64,000 bases of DNA from the NCBI RefSeq assembly GCF_003390335.1, contig NZ_QUOU01000001.1:992001-1056000 (forward strand), written 5' to 3'. The notes beneath the pieces were generated by a model. That model was not told the origin of the DNA, made no database searches, and worked only from the letters and a program-made list of their open reading frames with translations. Positions 8,854 through 18,537 of the stretch are shown in pieces (positions within the stretch are counted from its first letter, which is position 1; each line of letters starts with the position of its first letter). The stretch is from Thalassotalea euphylliae. Its GTDB lineage: Bacteria > Pseudomonadota > Gammaproteobacteria > Enterobacterales > Alteromonadaceae. The position numbers were made by a program, and so were the translations under genes.

Positions 8854-10069
8854 GCTCGCTGCCCTGCCTAATGAGGTGAAACAGTATTTGCTGATCACGG
8901 GTAACTATTGGGCGTTTACATTAACTGACGGTGCATTGCGTATGCTGGTGGTACTGTATTTCCATCAGCTTGGGTACTCACCACTCGCAATTGCCATGCT
9001 CTTTTTGTTTTATGAGTTTTTTGGCGTTGTGACCAATCTTATTGGCGGCTGGTTGGGCGCTAGGATAGGGCTAAACCGGACGATGCAAGCAGGGTTAGTG
9101 ATGCAAGTGCTGGCATTGGCGATGTTGGCTTTGCCTGATCACTACCTTACCGCCGCTTGGGTCATGGCGGCACAAGCCTTATCTGGGATTGCTAAAGATC
9201 TCAATAAAATGAGTGCCAAAAGCAGTATCAAAACACTTGTGCCTAAAGGCCAGCAAGGTGCGCTGTTTAAGTGGGTGGCAATCCTTACGGGTTCTAAAAA
9301 CACCCTTAAAGGCGTCGGTTTTTTTATGGGCGGAGCCTTACTTTCTGTACTTGGTTTTCAATCGGCAATGATAGCAATGGCAAGTGTGTTATTCGTGGTA
9401 GTGATTGCTAGCCAGCTATTACTGAAAAAAGACTTAGGCAAAGCGAAGTACAAGCCTAAATTCAACGATATTTTTTCCAAATCTGCCGCGCTAAACTATT
9501 TGTCTGCTGCCCGTTTGTGCTTGTTCGCTGCGCGTGATGTTTGGTTTGTTGTCGCGATCCCGGTATTTTTCGTGAGTCAGCTGAATTGGCAGCACCACGA
9601 AGTAGGGCTGTTTATGGCACTTTGGGTCATTGGTTATGGCATAGTACAAGCGATAACCCCCAAATGGGTTAAATTGAGCGATAAGCCTGTTCACGCCATT
9701 GCGAGTAAATGGGGCGCAATACTTACGTTAACAACATTGTGCCTAATCTTTGCCCTTCACAGCGCATTACCTATCTCGACAGTACTCGTTGTTGGTTTAC
9801 TGATCTTTGGGGCGGTCTTTGCAGTAAACTCTGCTGTGCATAGTTATGCCGTTGTCGCTATCGCCAAGGAAGACGGTGTTTCGATGGATGTGGGTTTTTA
9901 TTATATGGCCAATGCCATGGGGCGATTAATTGGTACCGTATTCTCTGGCGTGGTATATCAGCAATATGGCTTGTTTGCCTGTCTGTTGGCCTCAAGTGTA
10001 CTGGCAGCGCTGGCTGCTATTTTGGTTGCTAAGGTTAAGGTCACTAACGAAGTGGCATCGGCTCATTAG
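8843..10069 (+). CDS. arsJ: Organoarsenical efflux MFS transporter ArsJ
   Basis: 408 residues, MFS fold. The N terminus has the ArsJ pattern [20 protein letters not shown] followed by FHQLGYSPL and [13 protein letters not shown]; another hallmark is [17 protein letters not shown]. It exports 1-arseno-3-phosphoglycerate made by the upstream GAPDH, conferring arsenate resistance (known for the family). The start is the GTG at 8843, inside the end of the GAPDH gene, giving an 11-bp overlap and implying translational coupling. Confidence 0.92.
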   Translation: MLAKLAALPNEVKQYLLITGNYWAFTLTDGALRMLVVLYFHQLGYSPLAIAMLFLFYEFFGVVTNLIGGWLGARIGLNRTMQAGLVMQVLALAMLALPDHYLTAAWVMAAQALSGIAKDLNKMSAKSSIKTLVPKGQQGALFKWVAILTGSKNTLKGVGFFMGGALLSVLGFQSAMIAMASVLFVVVIASQLLLKKDLGKAKYKPKFNDIFSKSAALNYLSAARLCLFAARDVWFVVAIPVFFVSQLNWQHHEVGLFMALWVIGYGIVQAITPKWVKLSDKPVHAIASKWGAILTLTTLCLIFALHSALPISTVLVVGLLIFGAVFAVNSAVHSYAVVAIAKEDGVSMDVGFYYMANAMGRLIGTVFSGVVYQQYGLFACLLASSVLAALAAILVAKVKVTNEVASAH

Positions 10070-10173
10070 CTTTTGCCATAGTGTGAAAAAGTGCGGTGAA
10101 AAGAAAAACAAAGCCACGATAAACCAAATCACTACAAACTAAATAAAATTTACAATGCTCAGGTAGCTTTCCT

Positions 10174-10623
10174 ATGACTAAAAACCAGAACACACAATTG
10201 ACGGCAGACAGCGAGCGCAATAACAGTCGCACAATTTGCCATGCCTCCATCGGGACAAATGATTTGGTTAAAGCCAAAGCATTTTATCAACCTGTGCTGG
10301 CAACATTAGGCATTGATTTGGTGAGCGAGTACGAACACGCACTTGCATTTGGCAAAGGTTACCCTGAGTTTTGGGTGCAAATCCCGTTTGATAAACAGCC
10401 AATGAGTAGCGGCAATGGTGTGCACTTTGGCTTTGTCGCGAAGTCTCGTCAGCAGGTGGAGCAATTTTACCAACAAGCCATCGCACTTGGTGCTATTTGC
10501 AACGGTGAGCCTGGCTCTCGCCCTGAATATGGTGAGCCTTATTACGGCTGTTTTGTCATAGACCCCGAAGGCAACAAAATTGAAGCCAGCTTTTGGGATT
10601 TCAACTACACGGTTACACCCTAA
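10174..10623 (+). CDS. VOC family (glyoxalase/dioxygenase fold) protein
   Basis: 149 residues. The VOC pattern is visible as two beta-alpha modules: CHASIGTNDLVKAKAFYQPV early, and YGCFVIDPEGNKIEASFWD at the end with a typical metal-ligand Glu. The region GNGVHFGFVAKSRQQVEQFY supplies the middle His. It follows arsJ by about 100 bp. The vicinal Cys pair expected of the C-As lyase ArsI is absent, so it is not called as an arsenic enzyme; it is a generic small VOC protein of unknown substrate. Confidence 0.75.
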   Translation: MTKNQNTQLTADSERNNSRTICHASIGTNDLVKAKAFYQPVLATLGIDLVSEYEHALAFGKGYPEFWVQIPFDKQPMSSGNGVHFGFVAKSRQQVEQFYQQAIALGAICNGEPGSRPEYGEPYYGCFVIDPEGNKIEASFWDFNYTVTP

Positions 10624-11005
10624 TGGATGGTTGTGTAACTTGCTGTTTTGGCGTGTTATGTTGTTATTTTTAAACGCTGGGTAATGATACTTTTTACACT
10701 TTGATTGCTCGGGAATTGTCGTTATACTGAAAAAAAAGCGTTAACAATATTTTTACAAAATAAGGCGCCCAAACTCAGTGTTCACCATCAAGTGTTTCTG
10801 TCTCCTTTTTTTCGAGCGTGTGCTCAGCGGTTGGCTCGAGGGCACTCAAAGAGTCTGCGATCTGATACTGTTGTTAGTGTCAACTTCGCTTTCTTCAAGA
10901 GACTTGGCGGCGAAAGATAGGGAAATACCAGGTCGAGCAAATGACTGTTTAAGGCGTGCTAGCCGCTCGAATCTAAGGTTTACTAATCAAAACAAAAAAA
11001 TCAGC
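10624..11005. other. Intergenic region before the GGDEF pair
   Basis: About 380 bp. The frame of the downstream gene stays open back to a GTG at 10778, but those 76 extra residues (Cys-, Leu- and Arg-rich) do not resemble a domain and are taken as untranslated leader. A promoter is expected near 10710-10760, where the DNA is AT-rich. I looked for a c-di-GMP riboswitch and did not find the conserved core. Confidence 0.35.
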
Positions 11006-12913
11006 ATGTGGTGCTATGTGTGTTTTTCCTGTATGTCCATGCTCTCTTTTACTGGTTATGGAATGACACCTTGGCACCCCAACGACAATGACGCACCTAG
11101 AACGGCTCCTTCCTTAATCACACAGCTAGCGCCAATTAAACGATTGGCAGACAGTGACCCCGCCACAGCCATTGATCAGTTAAAAACACTGAAAGCGTCC
11201 TTAGCCCAATCCCCACTGATTGAACAGCTTGAATACTATCATTTACTCGCAGAAGTTTATTCACTGCAAGGCAAGTATCGACTTGCCAGAGCAACAGCCG
11301 AACAAGCGCTTATATTGGCGTCGAGCCTTATTTCTCCCCGAATTATTATTGCTCAACTGGCCTATGACTTGGGCTTTGCGTTAGAAATCTTAGGCAAACC
11401 TGAGCAGGCGATGGAGCAGTACTTGTCTGGGCTTGAAGTCGCCGAGTCATTGCTAGATCAAAAAGAAATTGCCACAGGGTTAATTAACATCGGGGCGATT
11501 TACTACCAAACGGGCAAATTGTCAGAAGCGATTGTGGCGATCAATGACGCGGCCACTATTGCAGAGCGGTTATCTGATTTAGAGCTCAAAGGCTTGGTAT
11601 ACAGTGAGCTCGGCATTCTCTATGACAATTTGAAAAAAGGCGAGCAATCTCGCGAGTATTATCGATCTTCCTATCAATACTATATGGCCGCTAAAAAGCC
11701 ACTACTAGCCATTAACAATTTGCACAACATTGCCAGTAGCTATGCCTTAGATGACAAAAAACAGCAGGCGATCGCCACTTATCAGCGCTTGTTAACTGAG
11801 CTAGCGCCACTAAACAACACCGAAATGCTGTTTAGTGGTCATATGGGTCTAGCCAATATATACGCTGATGAAGCGACCAAACAATACGATTTAGCACTTG
11901 AACACTTGGCAATTACTGAATTGTTGCTGGCAGATGTAGAGCACCATTACTTGCCCTTCCAGTTTCTCATCAACAAGGCGATGATTCTTAAAGAAATGGC
12001 GCAATACGAGCAAGCGCTGTCGACCATATCTCAAGCCCTTACCATGTTTCACAGCAACAATATCAATGCCGCGCCGATGGATGAGGCGGTGCTTTTGGTC
12101 TTGCGCTCAGAAACTTATCGATTAATGGGGGCGCATAAAAAGGCATACGACACCTATCAGCGCGTTTACGACCTGAACATGGCAACTATTGAAAATAGTA
12201 CTGCCCAAGCAGAAGCAGAGCTGCGCTTGCAATACGAAAGTCAGCGCGTTGATATTGAAAAAAGTTTGCTCGAAAGTCGTCATAGATTGGAGTCGCTAGC
12301 ACTTGCTGATGTCAAGGGAAGCGCGCAATACAAACAACTTTACATATACGCAGCCACATTGTTGGCACTTATTTTTGCGGTGTTGCTCAACACCTTAATG
12401 AAAGGGCAAAAGCAGCTATTAAAAGCATCTCGCACTGATATTTTAACCAAAGTTCTCAATCGCAGCCGTTTTATTGAATTGGCAATTAGGGAATTAAAAC
12501 AAGCGAAAAAGCGACAACAAAGCGTCGCCTTATTACTGGTTGATTGTGATTTTTTCAAAGCGGTTAACGATCAATACGGCCACCGTGCAGGTGACGAAGC
12601 CTTAGTGTTACTTGGGCAAGTCGGGCAGAGGGTCTTTGCCAAGCCGAACGTATTTGGACGCTATGGGGGAGAGAAGTTTGTCGTTATTCTGCCCAATACC
12701 GATTTGACGCAGGCCAAGCACCAAGCAGCAGAATTTCGTCAAGCGGTGGCTGATGCCAACCAGCAGCTTAGTGTTGATGCAGAACTTACCGTGAGTATTG
12801 GCGTTGCGACGACCGCATCGATCAACTCTTATCAATTACCCAAGCTATTTGAGCACGTTGACAGCTTGTTACATCGCACTAGGCACAGTGGTAGGGAGCG
12901 CATATGTTACTAG
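11006..12913 (+). CDS. TPR/coiled-coil membrane protein with degenerate GGDEF domain
   Basis: 635 residues from ATG 11006. A hydrophobic N-terminal segment (signal-like) precedes a long helical TPR array (about 60-400; units such as AMEQYLSGLEVAESLLDQKE and EAIVAINDAATIAERLSD), a coiled coil, one membrane helix (LYIYAATLLALIFAVLLNTL), and a C-terminal GGDEF domain. The metal-binding Asp region is intact (LLVDCDFFKAVNDQYGHRAG), but the signature is GGEKF (554-558) instead of GGDEF/GGEEF, so cyclase activity is doubtful. No RxxD inhibitory site is seen. It overlaps the next gene, a related protein, by 10 bp. The family senses periplasmic signals and makes or binds c-di-GMP. The start is uncertain: no good ribosome-binding site, and the frame is open back to GTG 10778. 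Confidence 0.8.
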   Translation: MWCYVCFSCMSMLSFTGYGMTPWHPNDNDAPRTAPSLITQLAPIKRLADSDPATAIDQLKTLKASLAQSPLIEQLEYYHLLAEVYSLQGKYRLARATAEQALILASSLISPRIIIAQLAYDLGFALEILGKPEQAMEQYLSGLEVAESLLDQKEIATGLINIGAIYYQTGKLSEAIVAINDAATIAERLSDLELKGLVYSELGILYDNLKKGEQSREYYRSSYQYYMAAKKPLLAINNLHNIASSYALDDKKQQAIATYQRLLTELAPLNNTEMLFSGHMGLANIYADEATKQYDLALEHLAITELLLADVEHHYLPFQFLINKAMILKEMAQYEQALSTISQALTMFHSNNINAAPMDEAVLLVLRSETYRLMGAHKKAYDTYQRVYDLNMATIENSTAQAEAELRLQYESQRVDIEKSLLESRHRLESLALADVKGSAQYKQLYIYAATLLALIFAVLLNTLMKGQKQLLKASRTDILTKVLNRSRFIELAIRELKQAKKRQQSVALLLVDCDFFKAVNDQYGHRAGDEALVLLGQVGQRVFAKPNVFGRYGGEKFVVILPNTDLTQAKHQAAEFRQAVADANQQLSVDAELTVSIGVATTASINSYQLPKLFEHVDSLLHRTRHSGRERICY

Positions 12914-14265
12914 TGACGCAAGCGTTAAACGTGCAAGTTATGCCGACTAAAAGAGTGCAACTGGCGAGAGCTTTAGCAAGGTTAGCAAGTAAGCTTAATC
13001 ATGCTTGTCGTCCTTGGTTGCCAAAAATGGCAAGCTGTGCGCCGGTATTCGTATTTTTGCTTTTGTCTGTGCTCTTGTCTGTGCTCTTGTCTGCATTTTA
13101 CGCTCCGCACAGCCAAGCCATGCCAATTCCCCAAGAGCAAGTGTCAGAGATGCCAGTGTCAGAGCAATTACTTACCTTAGTGAGGGCGGTTGAAGCAAAA
13201 CAGGTCAAAGACGATGCCGCGCTAGTCCAGTCTATCAAACCTATTGCCACCATTAATGATGCTGAACGTTTGCTTTTGCACTACGTACGAGGGGTTGTTG
13301 CCCTGCAAAATAAGCGCTTTGAAAATAGCGTTAAAGCGCTCGAACAAGCGAATGCGCTGTCGACCAGCCTACCGGAAAGTATGCAGAATTCTGCACCTTT
13401 CTATCATTATCACCAAGCGTTATCGGATGCTTATGTCGGATTAGACAATTACCAGCAAGGCTACCATCATCGTCGCACGTATTTGATAAAGTTTGCTGAA
13501 GAGTTTGAGCGCAATGAACAGCAACAGTTGGCGCAGTTAGAAGAAAAATATCAAATAAACCAGCGTGAGCAAGTGAATTTGCTATTGGCTGAGCAAAGCA
13601 AACTCAAGCAGGCGGAAGTTGCTGGCATTGAACTGAAAAAGCAAGAGCAAGAGCGCTATGCCATTATCTTGTTGTGCATTTGTATTGTGTTCGTGTTGAT
13701 GATTATTCGTCAACTTCAAATACGGAGAAAGCTCAAATGGCTGGCAAAAACGGATGCGCTGACGGGGTTAAGTAATCGCGCTCACTTATATAAAGTTGCT
13801 CGTAAAATGATCAAGCGAGCGAAGCGTCACCGACAGCCATTAAGCGCACTCGTTATCGATGTTGATCAACTAAAACAGATTAACAGTGAGTGTGGATACG
13901 ACTGTGGCAATGCTGTTTTGCAAGAAGTGTCAAGGCTTGGTCAGGAGGTGATGCGCTCTCGTGATATTTTTGCCCATTTTGAAGCTGAGGAGTTTATTGC
14001 TGTTTTGCCGGAAGCTGACGCTGTTGCCGCCCAAGCGATTGCCAATAATTTTGCTGCTAAGATTGCCGCTCAGCCATTGCAGATCGCAGAGCGTACCATC
14101 GCGATATCAGTGTCAATTGGTATTGCCAGTCTAACGGAGCAAATTGACAGTGTGGATAGCTTAATCAAGTCAGCTGACGATGCGATGTACCTTGCCAAAC
14201 AAGCGGGAAGCGGTCAGGTGATGAGTTTTAATGCACCCTCGTCGATTGTTGCGACCAATAGCTAA
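12904..14265 (+). CDS. Membrane protein with strongly degenerate GGDEF domain and intact I-site
   Basis: 453 residues if ATG 12904 is used. A signal-like hydrophobic segment (about 45-62) contains a tandem DNA repeat. Then a short helical region, a coiled coil rich in Gln/Glu, a membrane helix (YAIILLCICIVFVLMIIRQL) and a GGDEF-type domain. The signature is EAEEF (360-364), and the upstream metal/substrate motif is altered to DVDQLKQINSECGYDCGN. The RxxD inhibitory site (RSRD, 351-354) sits exactly five residues before the signature, as in c-di-GMP-binding proteins. It is therefore more likely a receptor than an enzyme. Layout mirrors the C-terminal part of the upstream protein, with which it is translationally coupled. 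In-frame ATGs at later positions (for example 12940 and 13027) are alternatives. Confidence 0.75.
   Translation: MLLVTQALNVQVMPTKRVQLARALARLASKLNHACRPWLPKMASCAPVFVFLLLSVLLSVLLSAFYAPHSQAMPIPQEQVSEMPVSEQLLTLVRAVEAKQVKDDAALVQSIKPIATINDAERLLLHYVRGVVALQNKRFENSVKALEQANALSTSLPESMQNSAPFYHYHQALSDAYVGLDNYQQGYHHRRTYLIKFAEEFERNEQQQLAQLEEKYQINQREQVNLLLAEQSKLKQAEVAGIELKKQEQERYAIILLCICIVFVLMIIRQLQIRRKLKWLAKTDALTGLSNRAHLYKVARKMIKRAKRHRQPLSALVIDVDQLKQINSECGYDCGNAVLQEVSRLGQEVMRSRDIFAHFEAEEFIAVLPEADAVAAQAIANNFAAKIAAQPLQIAERTIAISVSIGIASLTEQIDSVDSLIKSADDAMYLAKQAGSGQVMSFNAPSSIVATNS
13065..13088 (+). repeat. 12-bp tandem repeat in a signal-sequence core
   Basis: GTCTGTGCTCTT occurs twice in direct tandem, followed by a partial third copy (GTCTG). 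It encodes SVLLSVLLS in the hydrophobic core of the second GGDEF-like protein. The unit is a multiple of three, so copy-number change would lengthen or shorten the segment by four residues without a frameshift. Confidence 0.7.
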
Positions 14266-14480
14266 AGCTTAAATACCCAAATACTAGGATAAAAGCGTTT
14301 AACAGTTTTTTCTCAGCTAAGAATCCGCTAAGCTAACCAACATCATCATTTGGCTCGTAGCACCTGCAAATTGACAACAACAATAATTAAAATCAAGGTA
14401 AAATGATGACCCGCGCCAACACCTCATTGTAGGTCGAAGTTTACCCTGTAGAATCGTCAGTAGTTAGGAAAAATAAATTC

Positions 14481-16778
14481 ATGTCTGACACACTCGAATA
14501 TAGCCTTGAAGGTATCGAACAAGTCCCTTTGCGCAAGTTTACTGAGGAAGCGTACCTCAATTATTCCATGTATGTGATCATGGATCGCGCATTGCCACAT
14601 ATCGGTGATGGCTTAAAGCCAGTACAACGCCGCATTGTTTATGCAATGTCTGAGCTTGGTCTTTCCGCGGTTGCGAAATACAAAAAGTCGGCTCGTACAG
14701 TTGGTGACGTGTTAGGTAAGTTCCATCCGCACGGCGATTCGGCGTGTTATGAGGCTATGGTGTTAATGGCGCAGCCATTTTCGTATCGCTACCCACTTGT
14801 TGACGGTCAAGGAAACTGGGGGGCGCCTGACGATCCTAAATCGTTTGCCGCGATGCGTTATACCGAAGCGCGTTTATCAAAGTTCAGTGAAGTGCTACTG
14901 TCGGAGTTAGGTCAAGGCACAGTAGATTGGGTGCCGAACTTTGATGGCACTATGAAAGAGCCGAAAACACTACCCGCGCGTTTGCCCCATATCCTGCTGA
15001 ACGGCATCACGGGAATCGCGGTCGGTATGGCCACCGATATTCCGCCACACAATGTGCGTGAAATTGCTAATGCCTGTGTACACCTAATTGAGCAGCCGAA
15101 AAGTGAACTAGCCGATGTACTAGAGCACGTACAAGGTCCTGACTACCCCACAGATGCCGAAATCATTACGCCGAAAGCGGATATCGAAAAGCTTTACCAA
15201 ACTGGTCGTGGCAGCATAAAAATGCGCGCCGTGTATGACATTGAACACGGTGAAATTGTCATTACCTCGTTGCCGCACCAAGCATCAGGCGCGAAAGTAC
15301 TTGAGCAAATTGCCAGCCAAATGCAGGCGAAGAAGCTGCCGATGGTGGTGGATTTACGTGATGAGTCTGATCATGAAAACCCCATTCGCTTAGTGGTTGT
15401 GCCGCGCTCGAATCGCGTTGATACCGAGCAGCTAATGCAGCACTTATTTGCGACCACGGATTTAGAGAAAAACTATCGCGTTAACCTCAACATGATTGGC
15501 CTTGATGGCAAGCCTGCGGTGAAAAACTTGCGCGATATTTTGGCGGAGTGGCTGGAGTTTCGCCGTGAAACCACGCGTAAACGCTTGCAATATCGCTTAG
15601 ATAAAGTGTTAGCGCGCTTGCATATTCTCGATGGTTTACTGGTTGCCTATCTCAATATTGACGAAGTCATTGAGATTATTCGCAACTACGACGAACCCAA
15701 ACAAGAATTGATGTCGCGCTTTAATTTGTCAGAAATTCAAGCCAATGCCATTTTAGAAATCAAGCTACGCCAATTGGCTAAGCTGGAAGAAATTAAGATC
15801 CGCGCCGAGCAAAATGAGCTCAACCAAGAACGAGACAAGTTAGAAAAAATTCTTGGCTCAAAAGCGCGTATGAATACCTTATTGAAAAAAGAGATTTTAG
15901 CCGCCGCAGAGCTTTACGGTGACGATCGCCGCTCGCAAATTGTTGAGCGTGGCGAAGCTAAAGCGCTCTCTGAGAAAGACCTAGTGCCAAGTGAGCCAGT
16001 TACCGTAGTGGTTTCTGAAAAAGGATGGGCGCGCTGCGCCAAAGGGCACGACATTGACCCAGCACAAATGAGTTATAAAGCCGGCGACACGTATTTATGC
16101 TCGGCTAAGGGGCGTAGTAATCGCCCTGTGGTATTTATTGATACCAGTGGTCGAGCTTATGCAACGGATGCCCACGGTTTGCCAACCGCACGTAGCCAAG
16201 GTGAGCCATTAACTGGGCGCTTTAACATTGCCGCAGGTGAGTCTTTTACACAAGCTGTAATGGCTGATGATGAAAGTAAATACTTACTAAGCTCGGATGC
16301 TGGTTACGGTTTCGTTGGTGCCTTTAGTGATATGGTCAGCCGCAACAAAAACGGTAAAGCGCTATTGAGCCTACCGGCGAATGCCAAAGTGCTGGCGCCG
16401 ATGCCAATTGGTCATTTAGATGAAAACCTGTGTCTAACCATTACCAGCGAAGGGCGCATGTTAGTGTTCCCGGTAAAAGATTTGCCCGTGCTGAGTAAAG
16501 GTAAAGGGAATAAAATCATTAATATCGCCTCGGCGCGCGCCAAAGCTCGAGAAGAGTTTGTCACGCTAATGGCGGTTATTTTGCCTACTGATTCGGTCAC
16601 GCTGCATGCGGGTCGCCGAAAGCTGACGCTAAAAGCGGTGGATATTGAGCATTATCGCGGTGAACGCGGTCGTCGCGGTAATAAACTACCGCGCGGCCTA
16701 CAGCGTGTTGACCGTATCGAAGTGGAAACGGCTGTCAGTGATGTGGTTGAAGAGGATATTCCAAACGATGAAAGCTAA
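14481..16778 (+). CDS. parC: DNA topoisomerase IV subunit A
   Basis: 765 residues, close to the usual length of proteobacterial ParC and very similar to the enterobacterial protein across its length. The active-site Tyr127 is in [12 protein letters not shown]. The quinolone-resistance region reads [13 protein letters not shown], with Ser87 and Glu91 at the positions equal to E. coli Ser80 and Glu84, so the wild-type, quinolone-sensitive residues are present. The C-terminal beta-pinwheel is complete, ending with [21 protein letters not shown]. With ParE (not in the window) it decatenates daughter chromosomes. ATG start after a GGAAAAA stretch. Confidence 0.97.
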   Translation: MSDTLEYSLEGIEQVPLRKFTEEAYLNYSMYVIMDRALPHIGDGLKPVQRRIVYAMSELGLSAVAKYKKSARTVGDVLGKFHPHGDSACYEAMVLMAQPFSYRYPLVDGQGNWGAPDDPKSFAAMRYTEARLSKFSEVLLSELGQGTVDWVPNFDGTMKEPKTLPARLPHILLNGITGIAVGMATDIPPHNVREIANACVHLIEQPKSELADVLEHVQGPDYPTDAEIITPKADIEKLYQTGRGSIKMRAVYDIEHGEIVITSLPHQASGAKVLEQIASQMQAKKLPMVVDLRDESDHENPIRLVVVPRSNRVDTEQLMQHLFATTDLEKNYRVNLNMIGLDGKPAVKNLRDILAEWLEFRRETTRKRLQYRLDKVLARLHILDGLLVAYLNIDEVIEIIRNYDEPKQELMSRFNLSEIQANAILEIKLRQLAKLEEIKIRAEQNELNQERDKLEKILGSKARMNTLLKKEILAAAELYGDDRRSQIVERGEAKALSEKDLVPSEPVTVVVSEKGWARCAKGHDIDPAQMSYKAGDTYLCSAKGRSNRPVVFIDTSGRAYATDAHGLPTARSQGEPLTGRFNIAAGESFTQAVMADDESKYLLSSDAGYGFVGAFSDMVSRNKNGKALLSLPANAKVLAPMPIGHLDENLCLTITSEGRMLVFPVKDLPVLSKGKGNKIINIASARAKAREEFVTLMAVILPTDSVTLHAGRRKLTLKAVDIEHYRGERGRRGNKLPRGLQRVDRIEVETAVSDVVEEDIPNDES

Positions 16779-16877
16779 GTTGTTAACTTAGCAGCCTTAT
16801 ATCAATGGCACTGGATAAAGCTGAATACGTATGCAGTTAATTGCCGAGTAATGGAAAAGGCAGTTAGGATAAGTCAT

Positions 16878-16910
16878 AAAGCACACTTGCCTGCGCAGTG
16901 TGCTTTTTTT
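16878..16910 (+). terminator. Rho-independent terminator after parC
   Basis: AAAGCACACT (16878-16887) pairs with AGTGTGC (from 16897) and runs into eight T residues. It is 100 bp downstream of the parC stop codon. Confidence 0.85.
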
Positions 16911-16978
16911 ACAACTTCAAAAAATGACGGTGACCACTGCGCACAACATAATACTAAAACGCAGTTTGGGGGAGATAA

Positions 16979-18439
16979 ATGAATAACACTAAACCAAACC
17001 TGAGCTTTTGGCAGATTTGGAATGTCAGTTTTGGCTTTCTTGGCGTGCAAATTGGTTTTGCACTGCAAAACGGTAACGTTAGCCGTATTTTGTCGGACTT
17101 AGGGGCAGACCTTTCATCACTTTCACTATTTTGGCTGGCAGCGCCCATTATGGGCTTAATTGTCCAGCCAATTGTTGGTGCGGCTTCTGATAAAACATGG
17201 AATGGCCTGGGTCGCAGGCTACCTTTCATTTTAGGTGGTGCAATTGTTGCAGCAATGGCGATGGCACTGCTGCCCAATGCGTCTATGGTGGTTGCCTTTA
17301 TTCCGCCGATGATCTTTGGCTTATTTATCTTTGCCATCAAAGATGCTGCTTTTAATGTAACGTTTCAACCGTTTCGCTCACTGGTGTCCGACATGGTGCC
17401 GGATAACCAGCGAAATTTGGGCTATTCCATTCAAACGCTACTGATTAACATTGGTGCGGTTGTTGGCTCGATACTACCGTTTTTCCTTACCAACGTGATT
17501 GGGCTAGATAATATTTCTGCGCAAGGTGAGGTGGCGCCATCAGTGATTTGGTCTTTCTATATCGGGGCAACGGTATTGCTTGGCTCCGTGCTATGGACAG
17601 TATTGCGCACCAAAGAGTACCCACCAGAGCAGTATTACGCGTTTAAAGACATGGACGCAGCCGCTGTTGCAAAAGAGCAACAAACGCAGCGCAGCTTAGG
17701 TGAGCGTTTGGCAGGTTTTTGGGCGCTATTTAAAGATATGCCTGTGATCATGAAGCAACTGGCCTTAGTGCAGTTTTTCTCTTGGTTTGCGCTTTTTATC
17801 ATGTGGACATATACGCCTGCCGCTATTACTCAACACACTTGGGGCGTGGCGATAGAATGGTTTGACCCTGCCCACATTCAAGCGGCTGGTGGCTTGCCAA
17901 CGGACATTGCTAAAGCAAAAGGCTCTGCGGGGGATTGGGTCGGTATTTTATACGCTGCACAGGCGTTATTTTCGGTCTTATTTGCCATTGTCATGACTAA
18001 GCTGGCAAATACTTTTGGTCGTAAGCTGACCTATTCGCTAAGCCTTATTACTGGCGGCTTAGGTTATTTGAGCTTTGTACTGTTCCAAGACCCAACCCTC
18101 ACCCATGTGGATTTATTTATCACGGAAGTGGAAATCCCTCAAGGTGCGTTGGGGTTAGTTTGGTCAATGGCTGGGGTTGGTATTGCTTGGGCGGCAATTC
18201 TCGCCATGCCATATGCCATTCTTGCTGGTGCATTACCCGCCGATAAAACGGGGGTTTATATGGGGATTTTCAACTTTACCATCGCGGCACCGCAAATTGT
18301 TTCAGGTATCGCATCAGGTTGGATTCTAAGTCATATATTCGATAACCAAGCGATTAACATTATTATGCTCGCTGGTGTGGCCATGTTCTTAGCCGCGTTT
18401 TCAGTGATTTTTGTTAAAGATACCGAAACACAAGACTAG
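16979..18439 (+). CDS. SLC45-type MFS sugar transporter
   Basis: 486 residues and about 12 membrane helices. The N terminus (LSFWQIWNVSFGFLGVQIGF, then ALQNGNVSRI) and the loop VGAASDKTWNGLGRRLPFI are characteristic of the SLC45/GPH-like disaccharide transporters found in marine Gammaproteobacteria, often for maltose or other alpha-glucosides. A strong GGGGGAG site lies 4 bases before ATG. It converges on a PhoD-like phosphatase gene; further on are a TonB-dependent receptor and a LacI regulator, which together look like an uptake locus for a carbohydrate or phosphorylated compound (inference). Confidence 0.8.
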   Translation: MNNTKPNLSFWQIWNVSFGFLGVQIGFALQNGNVSRILSDLGADLSSLSLFWLAAPIMGLIVQPIVGAASDKTWNGLGRRLPFILGGAIVAAMAMALLPNASMVVAFIPPMIFGLFIFAIKDAAFNVTFQPFRSLVSDMVPDNQRNLGYSIQTLLINIGAVVGSILPFFLTNVIGLDNISAQGEVAPSVIWSFYIGATVLLGSVLWTVLRTKEYPPEQYYAFKDMDAAAVAKEQQTQRSLGERLAGFWALFKDMPVIMKQLALVQFFSWFALFIMWTYTPAAITQHTWGVAIEWFDPAHIQAAGGLPTDIAKAKGSAGDWVGILYAAQALFSVLFAIVMTKLANTFGRKLTYSLSLITGGLGYLSFVLFQDPTLTHVDLFITEVEIPQGALGLVWSMAGVGIAWAAILAMPYAILAGALPADKTGVYMGIFNFTIAAPQIVSGIASGWILSHIFDNQAINIIMLAGVAMFLAAFSVIFVKDTETQD

Positions 18440-18465
18440 TACATTCAATTTATTGAAAATCAAAT

Positions 18466-18492
18466 GAAAAAGGAGCTTTATGCTCCTTTTTC
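18466..18492. terminator. Bidirectional terminator between convergent genes
   Basis: GAAAAAGGAGC (18466-18476), loop TTTAT, GCTCCTTTTTC (18482-18492). A-run on one side and T-run on the other allow it to serve both the MFS gene and the phosphatase gene on the opposite strand. Confidence 0.85.
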
Positions 18493-18537
18493 ATTGCTGG
18501 TGTTACTGGCTACTCTAGTACTACTAGTGGCTAAAGC

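Noticed and set aside
10778..11005. N-terminal extension of the TPR-GGDEF gene from a GTG start
   Set aside because: The added 76 residues are Cys/Leu/Arg-rich with no domain character, and the ATG at 11006 opens a signal-like segment. Kept as an uncertainty of the start only.
10700..11005. Possible c-di-GMP riboswitch before the GGDEF pair
   Set aside because: The conserved core and tetraloop-receptor parts of GEMM-type riboswitches could not be found in the leader.
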